NCBI GenBank assembly: GCA_005879255.1
Contig: VBKY01000284.1
Span: forward strand, 1-12,895
Reading direction: 5' to 3'
DNA: 12,895 bases
Source of the DNA: Deltaproteobacteria bacterium
GTDB lineage: Bacteria > Desulfobacterota_B > Binatia > UBA9968
The notes beneath the pieces were generated by a model. It worked only from the letters and a program-made list of their open reading frames with translations. It made no database searches and was not told where the DNA came from. The position numbers and the translations under genes were made by a program. Below are positions 6,828 through 12,895 of the stretch, piece by piece. The stretch's first letter is position 1. Every line of letters starts with the position of its first letter.

Positions 6828-7574
6828 ATGAAAAAACTCCTCGTGCTCCAGCATGTTGCGCATGAACTGCTGGGGACTTTGAATCCTTTACTGAAGCGGG
6901 CGGGCTTCCGCATTCGCTATGTCAATTTCGCGCGGCATCCTGACGCCCAACCGAGCCTGGATGGTTACGACGGGTTGGTAGTTTTGGGCGGGCCGATGAG
7001 CGTCAACGACGCGGACCGGCTGCCCCATCTGACTACCGAGATGAAATTGATCGAAGAATCCCTGCGCAGAAATCTCCCCGTGTTGGGGGTTTGCCTCGGC
7101 GCTCAATTGATCGCGAGGACGCTCGGCGCCGGCGTCTACCCAAATCACGAAAAAGAGATCGGCTGGTACGACGTCTCTCCGACGGACCACGCGCTAGGCG
7201 ATCCGCTGCTGACGGCGTTTAAGCAGACTGAGAAGATTTTTCAGTGGCACGGCGAGACCTTCGACATTCCGAAAAGCACTCTTCATCTCGCCTCCTCTTC
7301 CCTATGCGCTAATCAGGCCTTCCGCTATGGGTCGAATGTGTACGGCTTCCAGTTCCATCTGGAGGTGGACGAACCGATGATCCATCGCTGGCTTCGAGTT
7401 GCCGAAAACCGGAAGGAGATCACTGCCCTCGGCGGCACCATCGATCCCCAGCGGATTCATCTGGAAACGCCGACGCATATCGAGCGGCTCCAACAATTGA
7501 GCGATCAAGTTTTCGGCGAGTTCATCAAGCTTTTCGGCTTTGAAAAGAGATTCCACACTCTTCCCTCGCGATAA
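6828..7574 (+). CDS. Class I glutamine amidotransferase (GuaA-type GATase domain)
   Basis: The protein is a single GATase1 domain (248 aa), which releases ammonia from glutamine or acts on a gamma-glutamyl compound. The landmarks are LVVLGGPMSVND (50-61), the nucleophile elbow LGVCLGAQLIA with Cys89, IFQWHGETF (137-145), and GFQFHLEV with His177 and Glu179. This completes a Cys-His-Glu triad. No ATP-pyrophosphatase or synthetase domain follows, so it is not GMP synthase. It belongs to the stand-alone GMP-synthase-like amidotransferases, whose acceptor substrates are mostly unknown. The C-terminal 50 residues (about 190-240) form a helical extension. A strong promoter lies upstream, but no good Shine-Dalgarno precedes the ATG. 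Its only near partner is the divergent SagB-like gene; a shared pathway is inference. Confidence 0.88.
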   Translation: MKKLLVLQHVAHELLGTLNPLLKRAGFRIRYVNFARHPDAQPSLDGYDGLVVLGGPMSVNDADRLPHLTTEMKLIEESLRRNLPVLGVCLGAQLIARTLGAGVYPNHEKEIGWYDVSPTDHALGDPLLTAFKQTEKIFQWHGETFDIPKSTLHLASSSLCANQAFRYGSNVYGFQFHLEVDEPMIHRWLRVAENRKEITALGGTIDPQRIHLETPTHIERLQQLSDQVFGEFIKLFGFEKRFHTLPSR

Positions 7575-7659
7575 GCTAGGGTTGCGACCAGCATAACTGG
7601 CGCTTGAATTCGCGTCCCGCCTCGGCTACGTTCTGCAGGCACAACAACGGGGAAAAACT

Positions 7660-8094
7660 ATGGACTGGTGGATTTGGATCCTGCTGGGTCTGCTACTTTG
7701 CCTCGCGGAGCTTACGACACCCGGCGGTTTTTATATACTTTTCTTCGGCGTCGGCGCGGTTATCGTGGGCATCCTGGTCGGCTTCAGAGCCGCCGGTCCC
7801 GCGTGGTTTCAATTTATCCTATTCTCCGCCATCTCGGTGCTTTGCCTTTGGCTCTTCCGTGAAAAATTGCTGCAGTTGACGCGCGGACGGCCTTCGGAAA
7901 GCGTCGACAGCCTGGTCGGCGAGCTCGCAGTGCCCCTTGAAGATATCTCGGTGAATAGCGTAGGTAAAGCAGAAATGCGCGGCACGTCGTGGAACACGCG
8001 CAATATCGGCGATAAGCCTCTAGCCCGCGGCCAGCGCTGCAGAGTCGAGCGTGTGGAAGGTTTGACGATTTTCGTTCGCGCCGAATCAAACTGA
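7660..8094 (+). CDS. NfeD family membrane protein (short form)
   Basis: Short NfeD proteins are bacterial membrane partners of SPFH/paraslipin proteins. This one is 144 aa. It has transmembrane segments at about 3-20, 23-43 and 50-66, including the typical AELTTPGGFYILFFGVGA stretch. A soluble OB-fold part (about 80-140) carries SLVGELAVPLEDI, GKAEMRGTSWNTR and RCRVERVEGLTIFV. The N-terminal ClpP-like protease domain of long NfeD is absent. GGGGAAAA lies about 6 nt before the ATG. It is 13 bp upstream of the SPFH gene on the same strand, the arrangement usual for these two families and most likely one transcript. Confidence 0.9.
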   Translation: MDWWIWILLGLLLCLAELTTPGGFYILFFGVGAVIVGILVGFRAAGPAWFQFILFSAISVLCLWLFREKLLQLTRGRPSESVDSLVGELAVPLEDISVNSVGKAEMRGTSWNTRNIGDKPLARGQRCRVERVEGLTIFVRAESN

Positions 8095-8107
8095 AACGGA
8101 GACAAGT

Positions 8108-9049
8108 ATGGGCGGATTTGTCGTTGTCATCGTTCTGGCTCTTCTCGTCATCATCATCGTTGCCAAAACCGCCGTCGTGGTACCGCAGCAGAGCGCCTTC
8201 GTCGTCGAGCGTTTGGGTAAGTACAGCGGCACCCTAGGCGCCGGTTTTCATATCCTCGTCCCTTTTCTCGATGTGATTCGTTACAAGCATTCACTAAAGG
8301 AACAGGCAATCGACATCCCGCCGCAGGTTTGCATCACCCGCGATAATGTCCAGGTCTCGGTCGACGGCGTGCTCTACCAAAAAGTTCTAAATCCAGAGCG
8401 GGCTTCTTATGGCATCGGCGACTACATTTTCGGCATCACGCAGCTCGCGCAAACGACGCTGCGCAGCGAACTCGGCAAGATCGAACTAGATCGTACGTTC
8501 GAGGAACGCACTAACATCAATACCCAGATCGTGAGCGAATTGGACAAGGCTTCGGAGCCTTGGGGCATCAAGGTGATGCGCTACGAACTCAAGAACATCA
8601 CACCTCCTCAGGATATTCTTGCTGCCATGGAGAAGCAGATGCGCGCCGAGCGGGAAAAGCGCGCCCTCATTCTGACCTCGGAGGGCCAGAGAGACGCGGC
8701 GATCAACAATGCGGAAGGCGAGAAGCAACAAGCGATCAAAGCCTCCGAAGGCAAGAAACAACAGCAAATCAATGAGGCCGAAGGCCAAGCCGCGGCGATC
8801 CTCGCCATTGCCGAAGCGACGGCCAGCGGCATCCGAAAAGTCGCCGAATCCATCGAACAGCCCGGCGGATTTGAAGCGGTCCAGCTACGCGTTGCCGATA
8901 ATTACCTGGCTCAGTTTGGCAAACTCGCCCAAGCGGGAAATACCATGATCTTGCCAGCAACCTTGAGCGATGTGGGCTCCATGATTTCTTTGGCGATGAA
9001 TGTCATCAAGCAGCAGGATCGGACGACAGGCGGCACGGCCGGCACCTAA
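8108..9049 (+). CDS. SPFH/Band 7 domain protein (paraslipin, QmcA-like)
   Basis: Paraslipins are oligomeric membrane scaffolds thought to form large rings or patches and to affect membrane protein quality control. The protein is 313 aa. One N-terminal transmembrane segment (about 3-20) is followed by an SPFH/Band 7 domain (about 24-180) with QQSAFVVERLGKYSGTLGAGFH, VCITRDNVQVSVDGVLYQK, TTLRSELGKIELDRTFEER and WGIKVMRYELKNITPP. A long coiled coil (about 185-255) rich in Ala, Glu and Gln repeats EGxxxAAI/EGxxQQxI units. The C-terminal part contains AQFGKLAQAGNTMILPA. GGAG (8098-8101) lies 6 nt before the ATG. The upstream NfeD gene is 13 bp away and probably cotranscribed. Confidence 0.93.
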   Translation: MGGFVVVIVLALLVIIIVAKTAVVVPQQSAFVVERLGKYSGTLGAGFHILVPFLDVIRYKHSLKEQAIDIPPQVCITRDNVQVSVDGVLYQKVLNPERASYGIGDYIFGITQLAQTTLRSELGKIELDRTFEERTNINTQIVSELDKASEPWGIKVMRYELKNITPPQDILAAMEKQMRAEREKRALILTSEGQRDAAINNAEGEKQQAIKASEGKKQQQINEAEGQAAAILAIAEATASGIRKVAESIEQPGGFEAVQLRVADNYLAQFGKLAQAGNTMILPATLSDVGSMISLAMNVIKQQDRTTGGTAGT

Positions 9050-9126
9050 CGCCATTTCCACTCGAGTACCCGCAGAGTTTCCAAGCCTCAGTTTGCCAGC
9101 GGCACATTGGCGATTTCATCTATTCT

Positions 9127-10377
9127 TCAATGCTGCGATCCGGACTGACTGATCCGGTACTTTGTTACGTGAGGAAAGCCCACCACCAAGACCACTGCAA
9201 TTAAGAGTATGACGAGTCCACCGGTCGTTGCGGCGAATTCAGCGCCGACCAACGATGCCAGGGCGCCAAGTTGAAATTGACCGAGCTGCGGACCGCTGTT
9301 GGTGAAGATGCTATTGATCGAGGCCATGCGGCCGCGCAGCTCGTCGGGCGTGCTGAGCTGATTGATCGTAGCGCGTAGAACCGCGCTGATCGTGTCGCCG
9401 ATACCGGAGCCCACGAGCAGTAAAACGGATAACCAGAGGAAATGCGACTTGGCGAAGAACAATAGGCAAAGGCCGTAAATTGTCACGCCGACAAGAATCC
9501 ATCGCCCGGCGTGCCGCACCGGTCCCCACAAACTCAATCCCAACGCGCCGAGCAGCGCACCAACAGCGCTGGCGGCATAGAGCAAGCCCAGACCTTGCGG
9601 CCCGACCGCGAGAATGTCGCGCGCGTAGATGGGAAAAAGCGACCGCACAGTGCCGAAAATATTGGCGCCAAAGTCCATCATCAAGAATGGAAAGATGACG
9701 GCATGTCCCCAAACAAAACGGAAACCCGCGCGAAGCGAATCGAACGTGACGGTGCGCCAGCCGCCGCGCTGCGGCAGCCGTGTGCGAATCAGCGCCAGTG
9801 ATCCGAACATGATAAGCCACGAAATCGCGTCCACCGCATAACAGGCGGTGGGTCCGACGATTGCCAACACAAGCCCCGCAAGCGACGGCCCGCCAATCGT
9901 GGCGATTTGTCGTTGGCTGCTGAAGATCGCCAACGCACGCGATAAGTCTTCCGCCGGTACGAGATTCGTTACAATCGATTGGCGCGACGGAACTTCCAAC
10001 GAGCTAAACAGCGCCAGGAACACCGTGACAGCGTAGAGTTTCAATGGCGTCACATGGCCCGCCAAGGTCAAGAGCGCGAGCGATCCCGAAACGAAAAATA
10101 AGCTGCCTTGCGTGATCATCATCAGCTTGCGCCGGTTCATCGCGTCGGCCAGCAGCCCGCCGAACAAAAGAATGAACATTTGCGGCACCGCGCGAGCTAA
10201 GCCAATCAAGCCGATCTGCAGAGGCGAGTTAGTAAGCTCGTAAATCTGCCACGCCATCGCCACTTGGGTGAACTGACTGCCGACGCTGGAAAGCAACAGA
10301 CCTATCCAAAAAAGACGAAAATCACGGTGGCGAAGCGGGGAAAGAAGTCGACGTTTAGGAAGAGACGGTGTTTCCAT
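9127..10377 (-). CDS. MFS transporter, EntS/MFS_3-type exporter
   Basis: This is a 416-aa major facilitator protein of the 12-helix type that most resembles siderophore or drug exporters of the EntS/MFS_3 group. It starts with RHRDFRLFWIGLLLSSVGSQ in helix 1. The loop 2-3 motif is GGLLADAMNRRKLM (73-86). Helices then continue through SLEVPSRQSIVTNLVP, the central loop near residue 210, and the second half with SGIGDTISAVLRATINQLSTPDELRGRMASIN. Substrate cannot be read from the sequence, and no biosynthesis genes for an export product lie nearby. It is 93 bp downstream of fpg on the same strand, across a repeat-filled spacer. Whether it shares the fpg transcript is uncertain. It converges on the SPFH gene with 77 bp between them and no clear terminator. 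Confidence 0.87.
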   Translation of the reverse strand: METPSLPKRRLLSPLRHRDFRLFWIGLLLSSVGSQFTQVAMAWQIYELTNSPLQIGLIGLARAVPQMFILLFGGLLADAMNRRKLMMITQGSLFFVSGSLALLTLAGHVTPLKLYAVTVFLALFSSLEVPSRQSIVTNLVPAEDLSRALAIFSSQRQIATIGGPSLAGLVLAIVGPTACYAVDAISWLIMFGSLALIRTRLPQRGGWRTVTFDSLRAGFRFVWGHAVIFPFLMMDFGANIFGTVRSLFPIYARDILAVGPQGLGLLYAASAVGALLGALGLSLWGPVRHAGRWILVGVTIYGLCLLFFAKSHFLWLSVLLLVGSGIGDTISAVLRATINQLSTPDELRGRMASINSIFTNSGPQLGQFQLGALASLVGAEFAATTGGLVILLIAVVLVVGFPHVTKYRISQSGSQH

Positions 10378-10422
10378 GATGCGAGACTCGTTAGATCACC
10401 ATCCAATCCACAGGGCTCTCCA

Positions 10423-10471
10423 AACGATTTGAACGGCTTGAGACTTTTTGAACGATTTGAACGAATCGTTC
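10423..10471. repeat. TTGAA-type short repeats with hairpin, fpg-MFS spacer
   Basis: AACGATTTGAACG occurs twice exactly, at 10423-10435 and 10451-10463. TTGAA or TTGAG starts at 10429, 10438, 10448 and 10457, a spacing of 9-10 nt. The second copy also forms a perfect 8-bp hairpin: GAACGATT (10450-10457) and AATCGTTC (10464-10471) around a 6-nt loop. On the minus strand this hairpin begins at the last base of the fpg stop codon. The strand read by fpg has an A-run rather than a T-run after the stem, so it is not a standard intrinsic terminator. Confidence 0.55.
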
Positions 10472-11292
10472 TATTTCTGGCACGATGGGCAGTAAAATGC
10501 GCTGCGGTTGCCGGTGGCCACGCGCTTGATCACGCTCGGACAAACCCGGCACTGCTCTCCGTCGCGGTCATAAACCCGCAGGTGATTCTGAAATTCTCCA
10601 GATTTATCGTCCGCGTCTCGGTAGTCGGAAAACGACGTGCCACACCAGCGAATGGCATCATGGAGCAACCGGGGAATCGAATCAGCAATCACCTCCACTT
10701 GCCTGCGCGTCAATCGATGCGCGCGCGTCGTCGGCTTTATCCCCGCAGACGAGAGGATTTCATTGGCGTAAATGTTGCCAAGACCGGCGATGATCTGCTG
10801 ATCGAGTAAAAGATCCCGAATACGCCGTTCGGAAGCGCGGGTGAAACGGAACAGGTATTGGCCGGTCAAATCGGGATCAAAAGGATCGATGCCTAGATGG
10901 CACAGTTGAGGCAACCGTGGTAAATCAGTTTTTCGCGCGACCAATGACAATCCAAATCGGCGCGGGTCGTGATAACGGAGCTCATTGCCGTCATCTAAAT
11001 CAACAATGATATGATCGTGTTTTCTCCGCTCCAAATTTTTTGCAACGCAAATCAGTTTTCCCGACATGCCAAGGTGAAAAATCCATGCCGCTTCGCCGGC
11101 TAAACTAAGCAAAATATATTTCGCGATTCTCGTGATCGCTTCGATTCGCTTTCCCGCCAATCCCATCAGGGCGCGTTCGTCCACCGGCAATCGAAGGCGC
11201 GGCTCCAACACTTCGACGCCGCGTATGGTTCTTCCCAAGAGATGGGGCTGCAGCGTGCGGCAAACAGTTTCGACTTCGGGCAGTTCGGGCAT
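10471..11292 (-). CDS. mutM: Formamidopyrimidine-DNA glycosylase (Fpg/MutM)
   Basis: Fpg removes oxidised purines such as 8-oxoguanine and FapyG and nicks the abasic site. The ATG at 11292 is chosen because the catalytic residue is the proline right after the initiator Met (MPELPEVETV); the frame also opens three codons earlier at a TTG. The protein is 273 aa, normal for the family. Landmarks are Pro2, Glu3 and Glu6; Lys58 in RIAKYILL; HLGMSGKL (73-80); HDPRRFG (108-114); GLGNIYANEIL (170-180); and a C-terminal zinc finger with Cys248, Cys251, Cys268 and Cys271 and Arg263 in the DNA-binding turn. All key residues are present, so the enzyme should be active. It starts 12 bp after the ksgA stop and is probably cotranscribed with it. 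Confidence 0.96.
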   Translation of the reverse strand: MPELPEVETVCRTLQPHLLGRTIRGVEVLEPRLRLPVDERALMGLAGKRIEAITRIAKYILLSLAGEAAWIFHLGMSGKLICVAKNLERRKHDHIIVDLDDGNELRYHDPRRFGLSLVARKTDLPRLPQLCHLGIDPFDPDLTGQYLFRFTRASERRIRDLLLDQQIIAGLGNIYANEILSSAGIKPTTRAHRLTRRQVEVIADSIPRLLHDAIRWCGTSFSDYRDADDKSGEFQNHLRVYDRDGEQCRVCPSVIKRVATGNRSAFYCPSCQK

Positions 11293-11302
11293 AGAGGTCA
11301 AC

Positions 11303-11316
11303 GATCAGTGATCGGT
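11303..11316. repeat. Tandem heptamer at the ksgA stop codon
   Basis: GATCAGT (11303-11309) is followed directly by GATCGGT (11310-11316), a two-unit heptamer repeat with one difference. It overlaps a 13-bp palindrome, CGATCA-G-TGATCG (11302-11314). The ksgA stop codon (11305-11307) lies inside it, so the last codons of KsgA come from the repeat. Confidence 0.45.
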
Positions 11317-12171
11317 CCCGTTTATCAGCGCAGACTGGTTCCGTGCGGCGCGGGCGAGCTTGACAAATTCACCCACGCTCAGAGTTTCACCGCGACGTCG
11401 GGGATCGATATCTTGGGAGTGAAGAAAACTTTCGATTTCGCCTCTGCCACTTTTCAACCAAACGCTCAGCGCATTGCTGAGAGTCTTGCGCCTCTGGCCA
11501 AAAGCCGCGCGCACCAGCGCGCGCACCAACGAAATCTCTTCCGGGGCGACTAGAGGCTTGGGAAACAGCTCGATCTTCAGAACCGTCGAGCGAACTTTGG
11601 GGCGCGGAAAAAACGCCTCCGGCGAGACGCTGACTTTATCCGTGATCTGTCCATGAATTTGGCACCACACGGAGAGCGTACCGTAATCCTTTGTTCCCGG
11701 TTTTCCTGCGATCCGGTCGGCGACCTCCTTTTGTACCATCAAGACCATCCGTGAAAAATGTTTGTACCACTCCAGGATGCGAAACAACACTGGCGTTGAA
11801 ATGCTGTAAGGCAGATTGCCGACCAGTCTGATTCTGGTCTGAGGCAGTAACTCCGGCAAGGGAGTCTCTAGGATGTCGCCGTGAATGAGTCGAAAATTGG
11901 CATGGGTCCCAATGTCGCTCCGGCGCAAACGTTCCACTAAAATCGGATCGACTTCAACCGCCCACACTGTGCTAGCGCGATCCAACAATCGCCGCGTCAG
12001 GAAGCCCAGACCGGGGCCGATCTCGACAACCTCTGCGTTTGCATCGAGATCAAGCAACCGCAAAATCGAGTCGATCACTCGCTCATGAATGAGAAAATTC
12101 TGGCCGAGACTCTTCCTCGGTCTGAAATCGGCTTCGCGCAGCGCGGCGCGAACTTCATCATAAAGGGTCAC
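11305..12171 (-). CDS. rsmA: 16S rRNA (adenine(1518)-N6/adenine(1519)-N6)-dimethyltransferase RsmA/KsgA
   Basis: RsmA uses S-adenosylmethionine to dimethylate two adjacent adenines near the 3' end of 16S rRNA late in small-subunit assembly. The protein is 288 aa. Landmarks are KSLGQNFL (20-27), SAM motif I EIGPGLGFLTR (50-60), the acidic ribose contact VEVD (72-75), GDIL (98-101), catalytic NLPYSIS (119-125) and PEAFFPRPKVRSTV (184-197), followed by the small helical C-terminal domain. The GTG start at 12171 has AAGGG six nt before it. It lies 43 bp after tsaD and 12 bp before fpg on the same strand, so the three probably form one transcript. Confidence 0.96.
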   Translation of the reverse strand: MTLYDEVRAALREADFRPRKSLGQNFLIHERVIDSILRLLDLDANAEVVEIGPGLGFLTRRLLDRASTVWAVEVDPILVERLRRSDIGTHANFRLIHGDILETPLPELLPQTRIRLVGNLPYSISTPVLFRILEWYKHFSRMVLMVQKEVADRIAGKPGTKDYGTLSVWCQIHGQITDKVSVSPEAFFPRPKVRSTVLKIELFPKPLVAPEEISLVRALVRAAFGQRRKTLSNALSVWLKSGRGEIESFLHSQDIDPRRRGETLSVGEFVKLARAARNQSALINGTDH

Positions 12172-12180
12172 AGCGAGCCC

Positions 12181-12208
12181 TTGAGCTATTGAACCTTGAA
12201 AAGTTGAA
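12181..12208. repeat. TTGAA-type short repeats, tsaD-ksgA spacer
   Basis: TTGAG or TTGAA starts at 12181, 12189, 12196 and 12204, a spacing of 7-8 nt. It fills most of the 43-bp spacer between tsaD and ksgA. The pentamer is the same as in the fpg-MFS spacer, although the period differs. The ksgA ribosome binding site lies at its left edge. Confidence 0.4.
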
Positions 12209-12214
12209 CTATTT

Positions 12215-12895
12215 TTAAAGCGTCAGATCGGCGTCGGCGTTGAGGCGAAAATCGTCGCGCCGTCCGCGCTTGAGCCAATGATAACCGGCCAGAGCGATCA
12301 TGGCGCCGTTGTCCGTGCAAAATTTCGGCGCGGGAAAGAAAACGTCGAGCCCTTCCGCGTCGCCCCGCTGCGTGATTTTCTCGCGCAGTCGGCTATTGGC
12401 AGCCACACCGCCGGATAGAACGATCCGCGATACCCCGGTCGCGATCGCCGCCTTGATCGTCGGATTGACGAGCATGTCGACGACCGCTTCCTGGAAACTC
12501 GCGGCGATGTCGGCGATTTCACCTTCCCACTGTTCCTTCCCGCGCGATTTAAGATAGTGCCATACCGCCGTTTTGATACCGCTGAAACTGAATGCGTAGC
12601 TATCTTTGCGAAAACGAGCGCGAGGGAAATGAATCGCCATCCGGTCGCCGTTCCTCGCCAGACTATCGATCACCCTGCCGCCGGGATATCCCAGTCCCAT
12701 CATCTTGGCGACCTTATCATAGGCCTCCCCCGCCGCGTCGTCGCGGGTGCCGCCGAGATGTAGGTAGTCGCCGATTTCTTTCACGCAATAGAGCAGCGTG
12801 TGTCCGCCTGAGGCGAGCAGCGCGATGTAGGGAAATCGGACTTCGCGCTCGAGATGAATCGCCAAAAGATGCGCTTCGAGGTGATTGACGCCGAC
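12215..12895 (-). CDS. tsaD: tRNA N6-adenosine threonylcarbamoyltransferase TsaD (partial)
   Basis: TsaD transfers the threonylcarbamoyl group to A37 of ANN-decoding tRNAs (t6A), working with TsaB and TsaE. The window holds the C-terminal 226 codons; roughly the first 105 residues lie beyond the right edge. The fragment opens with VNHLEAH, the metal-binding HxxxH motif. It continues with ALLASGGHTLLY, GTRDDAAGEAYDKVAKMMGLGYPGG, FSFSGIKTAV, LSGGVAANSRLRE and FCTDNGAMIALAG, whose Asp is the third metal ligand. These are all expected family blocks with no break. It is the most upstream gene of the minus-strand run into ksgA and fpg. Confidence 0.95.
   Translation of the reverse strand, partial: VGVNHLEAHLLAIHLEREVRFPYIALLASGGHTLLYCVKEIGDYLHLGGTRDDAAGEAYDKVAKMMGLGYPGGRVIDSLARNGDRMAIHFPRARFRKDSYAFSFSGIKTAVWHYLKSRGKEQWEGEIADIAASFQEAVVDMLVNPTIKAAIATGVSRIVLSGGVAANSRLREKITQRGDAEGLDVFFPAPKFCTDNGAMIALAGYHWLKRGRRDDFRLNADADLTL

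Noticed and set aside
6707..6913. 68-codon minus-strand frame upstream of the SagB-like gene, considered as a precursor peptide
   Set aside because: It is mostly antisense to the amidotransferase start and shows no leader/core layout; its Cys and Ser content follows from the shadow frame.
8486..8788. 100-codon minus-strand frame rich in Leu and Phe, which looks like a membrane protein
   Set aside because: It is the antisense of the Ala/Glu/Gln coiled coil of the SPFH protein, which automatically gives a hydrophobic shadow.
10264..10809. 181-codon plus-strand open frame
   Set aside because: It is antisense across the MFS start and the fpg 3' half, both of which are well-supported families.

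Overview
The window is a stretch of moderately GC-rich bacterial chromosome carrying mostly housekeeping and accessory metabolic genes. The taxon cannot be fixed from the sequence. The gene content (RlpA lipoprotein, CBS/CGL pair, NfeD plus SPFH protein, and a tsaD-ksgA-fpg run) and the TTGAA-type repeats in the spacers would suit an uncultured soil or sediment bacterium such as Verrucomicrobiota or Acidobacteriota. That is a low-confidence inference. I see no rRNA, tRNA, CRISPR array, phage gene or recognisable transposase.

Layout, left to right. Positions 1-335 hold no supported gene but contain two inverted repeats, one of them strong (149-190). Next comes an RlpA-like septal/cell-wall lipoprotein (336-938, +), then about 510 bp without a gene (939-1450). 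A two-gene reverse transsulfuration unit follows on the + strand. Its cystathionine beta-synthase (1451-2822) is broken by an apparent 8-nt deletion, and its intact cystathionine gamma-lyase (2822-3991) overlaps the CBS stop codon. A secreted metallo-beta-lactamase-fold protein with a degraded metal-binding motif (4211-5029, +) lies between two copies of an 18-bp repeat (4055-4072 and 5088-5105).

A tandem nitroreductase-domain SagB/ThcOx protein (5112-6680, -) is divergent from a class I glutamine amidotransferase (6828-7574, +), and a good sigma70-type promoter lies between them. NfeD (7660-8094) and an SPFH/Band 7 paraslipin (8108-9049) form a tight + strand pair for membrane organisation. 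From 9127 to the right edge everything is on the minus strand. In transcription order the genes are tsaD (cut by the window edge), ksgA/rsmA, mutM/fpg and an MFS exporter, so tRNA modification, rRNA modification and DNA repair are grouped. All three spacers in this run contain short direct repeats.

No complete new multi-gene system is evident. The items most worth a second look are the degenerate MBL-fold protein in its repeat-flanked segment, the CBS lesion, the double-stem inverted repeat at 149-190, and the short repeats that fill the spacers of the tsaD-ksgA-fpg run.
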